Source of the DNA: Capitulum mitella
Taxonomy: Eukaryota > Arthropoda > Thecostraca > Pollicipedomorpha > Pollicipedidae
Reading direction: 5' to 3'
Assembly (NCBI GenBank): GCA_030062745.1
Contig: CP099846.1
Location: 5,270,001 to 5,334,000, forward strand
Length of the DNA: 64,000 nt
Shown here: piece after piece, positions 1 through 13,100 of the stretch
How the letters are laid out: each line of letters begins with the position of its first letter
Numbering within the stretch: the stretch's first letter is position 1
Position numbers and translations under genes: made by a program
The notes under the pieces: generated by a model
What the model saw: the letters and a program-made list of their open reading frames with translations, nothing else
Told to the model about the DNA's origin: nothing
The model's database searches: none

Positions 1-1499
1 GTAAATGTCTTTGGTCCTGCGTTTTATTCTGGGGCTTGAATTTAATTACCACGTGTAATGGCGAATTACAATTAATTAAAAAAAGATTATGGGGTTTAAT
101 GCTCCGCATCTCATGGCTACGGAAAGTCGTGCCACTGAAGGTCTCTGCTAAAGATTCTGACACGTGAACCGTGCTGTTGACTACAACGGATTAACGCGCC
201 ACCGACTGGGGGCGGGGTTGGCCGCCCCCCAGTCGGGGTTTTTCCGAGGTTTTCCAAGGCCGCGAGAGAACGAACAAACGCAGTGCCACAAAACTTTGTG
301 TACCCTTTGCTTCATTATTTTTACACCTTATATTAAAGTTTTGACCTCAGATCAAGTCAGCTGTATGGCCTAGGTCAGGTCAAGTGGATCTATGTAGAAA
401 AAACTTAAGCTTCCTGTAACTTTTTTTGGAGAACAGGACATCATAATAAAAATTCCAGGAATTGGAGATATTGATGGATGGGACAGATCTGCAACGTCAG
501 ATTTTTTTAAAAATGTTCGGGATCACTGACTTACGGCCAACCCATTTTTAAGACATGTCGTCGTTTTTTTTTGGAATTTGACGAAATTTTTTGCCACATT
601 TTAGCATGGGGTTTTCCAGACCGTCAATGAACCAAGCATCAATGATTTCCATCCATTGACCTTAGGTCAGGCCACAAATAGCCGTTATAAGCCAAAATGC
701 GCCGTCGTCAAAATTGGCGAGGAATTACTCAGAACGGACTGATAACGGCAAAATTACCTGGCATGATTCCGAGCAATACAAAGAAGTCCAAAAAGTTTAA
801 AGAAATTGCATATTGCGAAACAGACAGACTCTCGTGAATAAAGCTCCGCAAATGGTGTAAATTGATGACTATTGAATTTCTCCAAAACTGAAGTATGACA
901 GACCTTCAGAAGAGTGATTAGAATAAAGGAATATGACATGAAAAGGACTATGTCGCAAAAAACAAAGAAACGCTTAAGTTAGTTCTCATTAATTTCGTAC
1001 CGCGTTCGGCCACGGCGCCGACCAAAAGTCGGCGTGAAAATCACCCTGTCTTTAACTCAGTTTTTCGGTGTTTTGGTCTAATTGCTTCGATTTAACAAAT
1101 CAGAGAAATTAGACGCGTATCGGCATCTGCGGACTTTTACCTGTTCATTGATGTCTTTCCCTAGACTTTACTAATCACAGCCCTCGAGATCCGGGCCGCT
1201 TTTCGGTTTCATGCAGCTGGCTGCGAGAAAACATATATTGGGCATAAATGGCTTACATACTGTCCAAAACTAAAAATGAGACAAGTTTCGAGCGCTTCTT
1301 GTCATGAGCTTTTCAACGATGTGCTTATTTTTATGCGACCAGCCGTTGGTGAGTCAGAGTGGGGCGGTCAACCGCCCTCTCCCAGTCGGGCGTGATCGAC
1401 GCCGACCGCCAGTCGCGCGCGGGGTAACTCACCTCCGTTGTCCTTTCACTCCAAATATGTTCTCTCGTCCCAGATTTCAAGGGCAGTAATGTGTGAATA

Positions 1500-2340
1500 G
1501 GTCTGCCATCTTTGTAGGGCAGGTCGCAGCAATGCGACCGGGAATTCGGTCTCCCCGATCTGCAGTCATCATCTTCCGCACATAATCGCAAGGACGTCTT
1601 ATTGGTGTCACAAGAGAGCATTTGGAACGGCAAGGCATCCAAACACCATTCCAGCTGCCTGCTTGGTGTCATAGGGGTACATTTCAAACAACGGGGCGCC
1701 TATAATGCATCACAGCAGCGCACTCTTAGTATGACCGGGATGGCTTTTGAACGACAGGGTTTTAATACCACACCGCAGAAACGCCTCTGTGGAATCACAT
1801 GGACGTCTTTTGAACGGCAGGGGCATATACGCTACAATGTGGATGCCTTAAAATACGACGTGCCATTTCAAATAACAGTGCACCATGATTAATCACAGGG
1901 GCGCCTCTAAAGTGCTATGCCGTCAAAGGGGGCGCCTCTGTGTCACACGGACGCCACACTTATGAAAAAATCATCCATGCGCTTCAACGTGGATCTCTCC
2001 TCGTTGCCAGCTGGGCGCCCTTTTGAAGGCGCCATGGCCCATCGCAAAGATGTCTCCTTTGTGTTACAGGGACACCTTTTCAACCGCCCATACACCATCT
2101 CAAGGGCGCATCTGTGTTCTCTCTGTTCTGTCAATCACATAACTGTGTTAATGGCGCCTTTTTAAAGACGCGGAGCACGGGAGCCATATTTTGGCCGTTT
2201 CCTCGATGTTACAGGGGCTGCTTTTTAATATATCGACGCCCATGTCCGATCACAAGGGAACACGATGCCACCTCTGCGCCCATTAACGACAGGGTGCCTT
2301 TGCATCCATAGACATCACAATACTGGCCCGTGAATGGCGT
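1500..2340. repeat. Degenerate minisatellite, units of about 60 bp
   Basis: A loosely repeated phrase recurs here. It has a GGCGCC or similar core, then text like CTGTG..ATCACA, then an ACGCCTTTTGAACGGCAGG-like segment, every 55-70 bases with many mismatches. It leaves overlapping open frames on both strands that look like by-products of the repeat. No function can be assigned. Confidence 0.4.
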
Positions 2341-3082
2341 ACGTGCTCTTACCTGCCTTCGGCAATCAAAGGTTCTGTATTTGGCGCTCTTACCTGCATT
2401 CCGGGGTTAAAGGCGCCAAAATGCCAAGGGGGAGGGAAATGGCGGCACTCGCTCGCCCCACTCCCCCCCTTGGATCCGTCCCTGATTTGGAGCAGTGCAT
2501 TGCATGAAACCTTGGCGTGCTCGGCGTACCGAACTGCTTCAGAAGAGAATAGCCCAGGTATTTGAAAAGCCACATCCATTTAACTGCAAAACTTCGCTAG
2601 GTGCAGTTCACTTGAGGAAATGCAGACGACTGTTATATTAATAAGTGGCTAGATCAACATTTCACTTAGGATTTGGGAACCGTATCAGCTTGCTACATTA
2701 TATACTGAAACATCGGCTTTGTCAAACATATGGCCAGATATGTCAGCGATCAACTCTTCCTCTGAAGTGCATGGATCTATGTGGGCGTGTGGAAGCGGGA
2801 TCGATGCACCACCATTTCCTTATCACATGCTTCCACCGTCTGTTTAAACGTTGTCGTGACCTTGAGGAGACTTTCAAAAAGAAATCACCGTTCGTTCTTG
2901 GGGAAGAAATGGAAGAAAACTGCAGCAGCGCAGTATTAATGCATCAAACATATTTTCATAAGCAAAAGTTCGAGTTTTTCCGAAGAAAATGACATCGTTT
3001 GATCGCGATCATTCGTAGAAAGGCAACGAGGATTGCCCGATGACACATCCTTAACATTCCAATTGTTTTCGCGGGTCGTATG

Positions 3083-3085
3083 TAT

Positions 3086-3129
<44 letters not shown>

Positions 3130-3170
3130 CTGTGTGTGTGTGTGTGTGTGTGTGTGTACGTATGTATGTA
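3083..3170. repeat. Compound microsatellite (AC)n(AT)n(TG)n
   Basis: Runs of CA, then TA, then TG dinucleotides follow each other directly. The CA and TG tracts are complementary, so the whole forms a perfect foldback. The translated open frame across it is a repeat artefact. Confidence 0.95.
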
Positions 3171-5211
3171 TTCCTTTATACATATAAGATCGGAAACTGA
3201 GCACTGATGCGTCCAGGACAAATATTTAGAATTACCTGGGTTTCCAGTCTGAGCACATATTCGTGCGCGACGCCAGGAAAACGGAATGGTATTGGTCGAG
3301 GCCGTTTAACAGTTTCTGACACGAGCGTAGAGAGCGGCCAGAAATTGTATCAGTATTATCGAATAAAATCGATAAAACCAATACCAGTCATAACATTTCT
3401 TGGATTCTGGTCCTAAGCCCTATTCTAACATAATGGGTTTACATTTCATAGATCGTGTGATGGAATCATACGATGATGATGACAAATCGGATGATCTAAA
3501 TCCTTCGCTTTGTGGGTAATACCAATACATGGGTAATACCAATACAAATATGTCATACCTGAAAGAAAACGTTTTGTAAAATACCGCATTTTTAGTGAAT
3601 GCAGGAAGTTCCAAATCGCTACACATGACGCCTTCTGTTTCGCACTTTGTTTTTGGTATAGAGTTCACAGTAAATGAACTCTTTCGTGTCAAGTCCAAAG
3701 CCCTTCAGGAAAATGCATATAGGAAAACCTCGTGCCAAGTTTCCAGCACGGGAACTTCCTACACCTTAACCGCAATAAACATGTAGGAAAAGAAATGTTA
3801 CATACGAGCAAGGTCATGGCTGGAAATCCTACTGAGGGAGGGGGACCGGGGAGGTCCAGATCTCCTTAATGTGCAGAAATTTTGACATGAAGCCTGAGGC
3901 GATGATTGGAAAGAAGCAGTCCGAAATCCAATTCTGACCCCCGGCAATCATTTTTGTAAATGTGCAGCCATAACCCAGGGATATGTTAGTGGGAGCCTCA
4001 ATCCACATTACGGTAATCACTGCAAATAATGCTTACGCATAATTACTTTTTCAAAAGTTCATAACAACATTGTTTTGCTTTGAAGCCAGATCGCCTGAGG
4101 CTACATCGACAGGGTTTTTCAACTTGTCCTACATGTGTCTTGTACGTAATACTAAAATTATCTCTCCTGCACAGCTCAGGGAACCATTCTGTGGTAGGTA
4201 TTTTGGGGACATATTATCTCAACTTCTTGCCAGGCCCATGCACCTTCAGCGACAGCTTGCACATCGGTACTCCCAGCCAATGATTTGGCGATACGATTGC
4301 AAGACGATCATAGTCCTTGGATCACGGATGAAGCTTTGTTAAATGGAGTGGTGATGCCCAGCCATGCATTGTCTTGGGGAGTCGTCAGTGTCCATCTCAT
4401 AGTCAAATGTTAAATTCGTAAATCTTTGACGGTGCTCAACCAATATTGGCGGTGCCGAAGCGTCTACAAATTACAGAAAACTACACCCATGCCATGGACA
4501 AAGGTGACCATCTCACTATAAAAACGCTTCGTTTGCCAAAGAGACGTCAAAGTCAAGGGAAATGAGCAATGCTAGGGTGGTGTTGGTCTGAATGTCGATA
4601 ACAGTAGTACTCATCGGTAAATCACGAATGTGAAACGTAACATCGAGAACTGTAACATGGCTGGAGAACTGCAGGATAAGAACGAATGATACGTCACAAC
4701 TGCCGCGCACAATCTGTACGCCTCTAAATTTGGGAATAAAGGGAAAGAACCCGAAGGCAACATTCCCACATATTCAAAACACATCCAAACTCCATAAAAT
4801 GATGAATTCCGCGAACTTACTACTTAGTAGATTTCTACCATTCGTTTTGAAAAAATGAGTCACCGAAGGACCATACAAGTTCTAAAAAGCGGAATGTTTT
4901 GAATTTAATATCCTAAATATTCAGTGTGAAAATCATGCTGATTTCAATGATCATTGTTATTCAGTATTGAATGCTTCAGGTTTCATGTTCAGTTCATGCT
5001 GATCTCTGCCAATGACACAAAAAAACATTATACATTATGTATTGCGCGAACAAAGTCACTTCACAAAAAAACTTACGCTACCTAAGACATCGCCCTGATC
5101 GTTCGCCGTACCCAGTGCAGCCACATGAGCACGGGCGATATTCCGCACTGCTGCCTGAGCTGATGCCACACGCCGTATCGCGAGGAACAGGTGGCCGTGG
5201 GCGTCGCTAGT

Positions 5212-5510
5212 CTGGTCTCAGAGGGTGCGCCGTGGGTTCCTCTACCAGACCCGAGCCGTGTGCCTGAACTCAGCACGTGCCCCGCACGCTCCTCCACCAG
5301 GGCCGGGCGCTGCCAGTCTGGTCTCAGGGGCCAGCCAGAGACCAGGCCACGGGTGTCGCCGCCTGGTCTCAGAACGTGCCCCGCAGGCTCCTCCACCAGA
5401 GCCGGGAGCTGCCAGCCTGGTCTCAGGGGCCAGCCAGAGACCAGGCCACGGGTGTCGCCACCTGGTCTCAGAGCGCGCCCCGCAGGCTCCTCCACCAGAG
5501 CCGGGCCGGC
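5212..5510 (-). repeat. 99-bp minisatellite overlapping the NDUFAF6 stop codon
   Basis: About three units of 99 bp lie here. The phrase CTCCACCAGAGCCGGG recurs near 5292, 5391 and 5490, and CTGGTCTCAG recurs twice per unit. The right-most unit includes the last dozen codons and the stop of the minus-strand NDUFAF6 gene (5468-5510). The remaining units form the start of its 3' UTR. Because 99 is a multiple of three, long open frames run through the array on both strands. Confidence 0.85.
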
Positions 5511-8500
5511 AACCAGCCGTCACGCCGCTGCAGCGCCGGGTCGAACAGGTTGAAGTCGGCGAGCTGCAGGCGGCGCAGATAGCTGCCGACGGCCACTCCG
5601 GGCAGGAACGCCGGCCGCGCCGCCGCCGGCAGCTCCGAGAAACGCTCCTTCACCTGTTCACAGACAGATGGCGGTCGTCAACGAAACCGGCCGCCTTGGT
5701 GCAGCCATCCTCCACTTTGGCAACACAATTAAAACAATCCGAGCAACACGTAACTCTACGACTCGCGTACGGCCTGTTTTACCATGTAAACTGGGTATCC
5801 ATTTGGACACCTAGTCATTCAAAATGGGCACCCAATGACTTAAAAAAGCGGATACTTAGTGAAAGAGCTTAGAAGCCAGAAATCAACAGAAAATCACACA
5901 CCACTCCAAACGTGATGCACTTGCATAACTGGTACACTGTCGCAACGTATTTCCGCGGTGCTCCCCACTCACATGCTCCAGATGCCGGTTGGCGACGCTG
6001 GCCACCTCGAAGGCGACCTCCCGGAGCGCGGGGTGGTCGCGGCCGCGCCACAGCTGCTCCAGCGGCACGGCGTGCCGACTCAGCAGCTCGGTGGGCAGCT
6101 GCGAGTGCCGGCGCTGCGCCAGCCGCGGCGTGGCGCGCAGCAGCGAGGCGACGCCCTGCGCCCGGCCCAGCCGACTGGCCAGCTGCAGCTGCTCAGAGCT
6201 GACCGCCAGGCCGAGGTCTGCCGGCCGCACACGGCAGCTCAGGCACGCCGACAAGCGACTGAACGGAGCGCGTGCACTCCGACCTCGGAGTAGCCGCAGA
6301 ATGCGAAATACCTCGTGGGTGAAAGTTAAGTTGGTACAGCGCTGGTCTCCCCGTTATGGCACGGCGGATTCCCCGATCATCTCCAAGATTCAAAAACCTA
6401 TACAGAACAAGTTGGACGTGTCGGGTGGAGGCTGCGGTACCCTAATATGCGAATTTCAACGTCAGAAGTGAAAATCTTCCTAGCCAAGTAAGGCGATGCA
6501 CACCCTAGTCGGCCGATTTCACGCACCAGCCTTTATAGCAATTCTAAAGAAGCGGCGAAAACCAGACTTTCCACACCTGGAAATCATGAACGATGGTCAA
6601 AAACGAGTATCAAATACTCCATTAATCGACGGCTATTATCATAAATAAATGGGCTTCCATTACGACTTTTGTTTTGTTTGAGCATCAATCCTTCGCCTTG
6701 ACCCAAATCAAAAGGAAAGTAAATGGGTCTGCAAAACTGTCCATGGCTTCCTGTATAAACAAACGCCCCCAAAACTTAATACGAATATAACAAACATAGC
6801 GACTTACTCAAAAACTACTGGAAGGGGCCCGGCTGGACCTTGTGATATTGGCTTAGAATGGGAAACCCTTATCCGACAGGAACAGACTTTACCCACCTGA
6901 AATGCTGAAAGCATTATGAGGGATTTCAGAACAATTTAGCTAAGTTCCAGCTTCGAAAATAAAGTCTCCGAAAAGAAATAATTTCTCGACTTTGTACATG
7001 TCAAGAGCCAGTTGACAGGTCAAGCGACATTCGAAAGGTCGGCCGTGATATGCATTTTTTTGACACACTGCAGCGACAAGAATAAAAAACAACTGCAAAT
7101 AATGGGTGAGATGCGCAACTCGTCATATCCGTCTTATACGACACATTGTCACAAAAATGGTCTTTTTTTTGTAAAACCAGTCTACATGGAGGTTACTTCC
7201 AAAAAAAAAGCCGAAAGCACCCTGGAACCAAAGAAGTGCTATCAAACGCCCAGTACGACCTGTTTACCCATTTTTAGTAATGGCTGCGCTGTCTAGGTTG
7301 CATATATGTCATAACCACTGAGGTAATGTTAAGGCAGTAATGCAACGATACAAATCAAATACGTCACGGCTCGCCCATGGCGGGGAACAAAACTGGTGTC
7401 ATTTCGAGTGTACATCTCACCCATGCACTGTAGCACCAGGTAGTTGATGGGGGAGACAGTGTTGACGGCGTACTCCTCCATGCTGCGGACGGTCGGGAAC
7501 GGCTGGCTGGACAGCGACTGCTTCCGCGCGTCCACCAGCCGCTTCAGCCAGCCCTTCGAGATCCGGTGCTGCTTCGTGGCCTGCACCCAGTCATCGGTAG
7601 TCACCACGTCTGGTGCCCCGTGAATATTAGGAATACTGGAGTCATATCGATTGGAGCACAGTCGAAGAACCGCCATGCATCCACACTTCTGGATACAGTC
7701 AAAACGAGAATGGCAGAATCACACCGGATCACCGCTGTTTGATCCGGTGTGTATGAAATTCCGCCCGAGAGCGCCCTCCCCGTGAGCGGCCCGACGACGC
7801 GCCGTCGGAGGGCGGCCGCTGTTCACCTTGTGCAGCTCCAGGGCCACTGGCTGCTGGGGAGGCTCGTCGCGGAACGTCTTGTCGACAGCGTCCGCCCAGA
7901 ACTGGAGTCGCATGAGGCCAATGTGCGACTCGGACACTGTGTCGCGAACTCGAGCAATCTGAAGAGCAGCATCATATAGACTTGGTAATAAGTAATGTGC
8001 TAAGAATATCCATTCATCCTATTGTCATAGCAAGTATCCTAGCTGTCATGCAGTCCAATACTTATTCATGAGAGGAAAAATGGGCATAGTTAATTGCATG
8101 CAGATGACCCTCTGTGTGCACAATGCACACTAAATAGGTATTATACCACAAATACACAAAACAGATGAATTAAATGAAATATAGTGCTCTATGCACAACA
8201 GTAAAGTAAAGCAATGATCTCATACACATCACAGCCCTTGGAAGGCAACGAAATATGTCATTCCAGAATTGAAAATGCTTTGTTAGAATCCTCACCTCAA
8301 CATTGAATGCTCGCACTGCAAAGGCAGCAGGGCGTGCATGGCTTGGCAACAGCAAGGTACAGAGAAAGTTTTCATAGTCATATTTCCTGAAAAAAATGTT
8401 GCTCTGATCATGCTTTCCCCATACATAGAGTGAATGGCCCAAAATGTGCTCCACCAACACTATGTGATGAATTCCTCAAAACTGGACAATTCAGGGAGAC

Positions 8501-9891
8501 TTCTGCATTACAATGCACTTTCTCACCATGTTTTGGCAAACAATATCCCATAATGTAAAATATCCATTGCACATCCAAGTGGCAAGTTACAATGCTCATA
8601 AGACTGTGTTTTTCCTCTCAAGGAACCAAACAGATATTGCTGAGGAAGAGAACCCTTGAAGGATAAGCCAGCCTGCTCAGTACTTCAAACTCTTTTCTTC
8701 CACATGCTGCTAAAAAAACCCTGGGTGCATCCTGAGTATGGCTCTGGTGGACACTAGTAAATGAATCAGAATGCAGTAATCTTTGTTCAATGAATAGAAC
8801 AATATTTTTCCCCACAAAACGAATATACCCTAATATACTAAACATTTACAGCTTGCAGTCTCAGTGACAGTAGCATTACTACACTTATTGACATGGTCTT
8901 GCAGAACCAAAGCTTCAGCAAGCAGCATTTATTACTGCATATTTCCCAGAGACAAAGCAATGCTGCTGAAAACTGTTTCAACACAATTGTAGCAATTAGC
9001 TTGCATTGACAGCAAGACATCATTCACATACATGCATCTGTATGCCAAGAAATGGAAAAGTGCACCAAACGTCCTAATTAATGCCCGTCAGATGTATGCC
9101 TGGATCCCAATGGAATGCAGGTTATCGCCTCTTGCATTCAACCACTCCTTCCCCCAAACAGGTCATTGCATTATTTCTGGAAGGTTGTGCCTCTCCAGAG
9201 CAAAGTGGAGCCCAGCTGGCACAACACTTAGCCTGGTCAGCTTAGAATCTGACACAAAATGAGGATAACCTGCATTCCAAAAGGGTCCTGGCACACATCT
9301 GATGCCAGTAATGAAGAGAAAGACACTGCCCAAATGGGCAATCCACAGATCAAGGAATGTATTTTTCCAGAATCCCTAACCTGCCTTTTCATAACCAATG
9401 CATACTCCAGAAGAGAGTTAGACAATGGTGGAGCACATAATGTAAGGAATGCATGTTTTGCAAACTATGGATCCTTTAAAAACACAAAAAGGCATAACCC
9501 ATCAATAAATGCCAGGGGCAGAAGTACAAGATTTCAGAACGAATAGAAGACCACATACACCATAGCAAAAAATGCAACTTTAAGAACTGGCCCAAAATCA
9601 CACAGCAAAACTGACCAAGATATACCGTGCCAGACAAAAAGAGTTTGTGCCATGCATCAGGCAGCTCGCAACCCTAATTGTTAACACATCGAATAAAATC
9701 TCTCCATACCGAACAAGATCAAGGCAGTACGATGATGACAGTCGCCTGGGTTTTAAAGAGTTAACCAAACGATTCCTCTGTAGAAAATTTGTAGCGGAAG
9801 GGCCACTTATGCATTCATAAGAATTAATACGTTGTTTTCCGCAGCGCAACGTTTGTCGTAAAACTCCCGTGGACATCATGGGCGCGGACAT
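5468..9891 (-). CDS. NDUFAF6: NDUFAF6 homologue, mitochondrial complex I assembly factor (6 exons)
   Basis: Coding exons in transcript order are 9891-9710, 8386-8296, 7958-7827, 7580-7421, 6217-5973 and 5653-5468. All junctions are GT/AG and phase-consistent, giving 331 aa, close to the 333 aa of the human protein. The family is related to phytoene/squalene synthases but acts in the mitochondrion in assembly of the ND1 part of complex I (Drosophila sicily). Visible family marks are YCLDLVRKYDYENFLCTLLL (split by intron 1), AVRAFNVE, IGLMRLQFW, EPPQQPVALEL, GWLKRLVDARKQ, LGRAQGVASLLRATP, and a C-terminal SYLRRLQLADFNLFDPALQ. The N-terminus (MSAPMMSTGVLRQTLRCGKQ) is basic and acid-free, as expected for a mitochondrial targeting signal. 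The frame stays open upstream with further ATGs, so the start is inferred from this presequence. The gene is head-to-head with the ZCCHC14-type gene. The last codons lie inside a minisatellite. Confidence 0.92.
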
Positions 9892-10153
9892 CTTGTGAAA
9901 AGAGAGGACGTGATTGGTCGGTGACTGTAAAGGTCCCGGATTCATAAGCTGATTGCGCTTCAATTTCAGCATCCGCCGTCTGCCTTGTCGTATGCCCTTC
10001 GTGGCTACGGAAAATAGTGCGGCCGAACGCATCTCCGTGTGGGAGCGAGCTGTGCAGATTCTGCGGTTTTTAAAGTGTTTTGAGATGAATTGAAGTGCCA
10101 GGCAATTGATCAACGAGTGTACTTGATTTACTGTGATAACGCTACGATCTTTT
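9892..10153. promoter_or_regulatory. Probable bidirectional promoter, NDUFAF6 / ZCCHC14-type gene
   Basis: Only 262 bp separate the divergent start codons, so both 5' UTRs and the core promoters must lie in or beside this gap. An ATTGG (inverted CCAAT box) is at 9913-9917. No TATA box is evident, as is common for housekeeping bidirectional promoters. Transcription starts cannot be placed from sequence alone. Confidence 0.6.
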
Positions 10154-13100
10154 ATGATGGTGTTGTGCGAGGAGGATGTGGTGAACTGGTTTCAAGGACT
10201 CAAGGGACATCAAAGAATTCCCCTCATGTGTCAGTTAGTTCATATGTGCCATCCTTTGGAGCTTAGGTTCATAGCGTCGTGTGTGGAAGATGCGTGCAGG
10301 ACGGACTACCTGGCCTTCAGGAGTTCTGAATACCAGGCCAACAGCCAAACTGTGCTCAAGTCATTAGCCAGCCCATTAGATGCTGAAGCAAGGAGCAAGA
10401 TCATCATTTACCTGTGTCTTCTTAACTCTACAAACAAATTGTGTTCAAGGTTACTTAACCAGAAGATATGTGATCATGGGTCTGTGAGCCAGTTTTGTGA
10501 TGATGTGCATAGACGCTTGATGGACGGTGAACCGCCCACGGGTGAGGAGCAGCGGACATTGGAGGAGCTCCGCCTCCTATATACACTCGCCTTCTTGCAT
10601 CCTACATTTGATTTTATTGAAAGGCTACATTATAGGGATATGTGTAGCAGACTGAATGAACTGGAAAATGAACTCAGAAGGCTCGAAAGGAGACAGGGGC
10701 GTAAACCAGTTGAATCTGTTGTACCAAAGGTGAGTGCTTCACAGTTTTCTGATGTATGGTGACTGATTATTGACTATTGAAGTAAATCAATCATGAAATG
10801 GATAATAGTTGTTTGTCATACCTCCTACATTCACCCATATTTCCTGGTTTCGGTGTGTGTTGGATTGCACATGCTCTTAGATTCCTATCTGTGTTACCAT
10901 GGTGTGTTACTAATCTCAAATTGAATCCATTGTGTTTTACTTGAGTTTGGATCAAACCCTCTTCTACAGAGCCAAAAGAACATGTTTCTGTTTCTTCATA
11001 GTTTCCAATTTACAGTGATGCTATCCATTATTTTATTACATAACAGAAGAGAATGCAGTTTGCAGTTGGTACAAAAATATGAAATTTAACAAATTCTCTA
11101 GCAACACAAGGCAGCTAGCTGTTGGGATGAGGACAAGCAGGGGCACAGGAATTCCACCATGGTTTTGGGGGCAGCGTGGGGCAGAGAAGCATTTTGGGCC
11201 ATTTTTTTCAGTTACCACCCATAGGGTCAGTATTAAATTTCAAAAAAGCTGGGGGGCTGGGTGACCTCTGCCCCACTTGTATCCTTGGGGACAAGAACTA
11301 GCCTGCTAGGATTGCTGGCATTTTGGACAGTCAGTGAGAATGGACATGGCAATGTGATGAACAGTATGAGTAATGAAGTATGCATCAGCTAGTTGTAGAA
11401 ACTGATCAACTGAATGGGAGCATCCAGCTCATATTGCATCAGTGATTGTTACTGATCAGTAAGTATTGCATAGAAAAATCACATCAATTCAAGTAACTCA
11501 CACCTGCTATGTTTGGTCATAGGGAATGACAGAAGCATAGGGGAAGGAATGCTAGGGTACACCAAGGAAATTCCCCCCCTTCCCCCACTCCCCAGTGGCC
11601 AGTTGGGGTGCCTTCCTCAGGAGAAGGGGAGAAAATAGAAGTAGTGCTCAGTAAAGTAGTCACTTGATTATCACTTAGGGTTTATGCCAACTTTTTCTTG
11701 GTTGCTTCCAGGTTCTTTCAGATGTCATGTTATTTGGGAGGGAATTTACTGTACAGAGGATGATTGCATGCAAAAAAGTTTTCTTATGGCACCAGTTTGT
11801 GCAAATGGCTGTTCTGTACTGAAGTTATTGCTTCTAGTTTGAAATTCTCAGGACAGGGTGCATTGGCCTGCCAGAAGTATTGGGTTCCTTCCCCCATCAT
11901 GGCATGCAAATGACATGACATTAATGTTCAAGGAGACAAAATGAAACTTATTGGAGATGGCAATAGATGTCAAAGAATCAGATGTGTAATGTCAAGAAGT
12001 TTCAAATGAGATGCCCTACCCAAAGATCTTGGCAAACATACATGTAACATTCATTTTGTATACATCAATGCCTAAATGATCCTGGGATTGGGTGGGAGCC
12101 TTCCAGTTTTTACTTCTTTTATTTTGCATTGTGTGCAAATGTATAACTTATTTAACTCAGGGCATAGCAGAAATGAAGCCACAGACAGCTTGTGGGCTTC
12201 TCATTGTCACATTTGCAGTATGTGGTTGTTATTCATTGGTCTTGTTTGAGGTCATGTTCCTGGTCATGTGGTTTTTATTCTTCCTGAGTTAGTGTTGTTT
12301 CATTTTGCTTGTGTGTGAGAAAAATGGGAATTACAACCCTGCTTGTAGTGTGTTTAAGTTATATAAAAAACTATTAAAAATGGTTATTTTCCATAACCAT
12401 GTTCTGATATCACATTGTGACTGTCAGCATACTGCCTCTAGAGCAGTGTTGGTTTTTTACCTGGTGCCAGAATATAATTTTCGTTTTGGAGCACAAAATT
12501 TTGGGAACACTAATGCTAGTTTAAGTTGGCATTCTTAGTGTAAGTCAGTTATGACATCCTACTTGTTTCTTATTGAATGAAGACAGTCATTTGCTTGCAG
12601 AAGTAGAAATTTGTCAATGTGGTTATAGTGTAGCTTTTTGATGGAGGCACAATATCAAACTTGTGGAGTGTTAAACATTTTTGGAGCATATATTTTCTGG
12701 TGTTCTTCGATAGTGAAAAACAGCACCTTTTCCAGTTGTGCCCTAGAGACAGGCTAATTTTATAAGAATTAGCAGTCAGTTTGTCCCAGGAGTCAGTTAA
12801 GCTTTCCCTTCATTTGCCTTCCATTTGCATAACTCCTGAAGCTGAGGCTTAGCTGTATATGCCATAACTGTGTGTTGTGAGGCTTTGGTATGTAGAGCCA
12901 CCTGGTGGCTGAAATTTTACTTGAATGCTGCATTTTACAAGCAAAGGAAAAATGTTAACTCCTGGTCAGTTGCACTGGCAGAACAAGGAATCTAGGTGAA
13001 TGCAATGTCACGATACTAATTATATATGAGTGTTGTGGAGTGATGTTGCATTTGTTATGTGATGCAAAGGTGCATCTGTAGGGAGCTCAAACATCCCCCC

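Larger units (their letters stand above)
1..5080. other. Intergenic DNA, no gene supported
   Basis: I see no exon with coding character plus splice signals here. The open frames are short and resemble no family I recognise. The stretch holds a degenerate tandem repeat (about 1.5-2.3 kb) and a compound microsatellite near 3.1 kb, both listed separately. Its right end should include the 3' UTR of the minus-strand gene that stops at 5468, but I could not fix a poly(A) signal. Confidence 0.6.
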
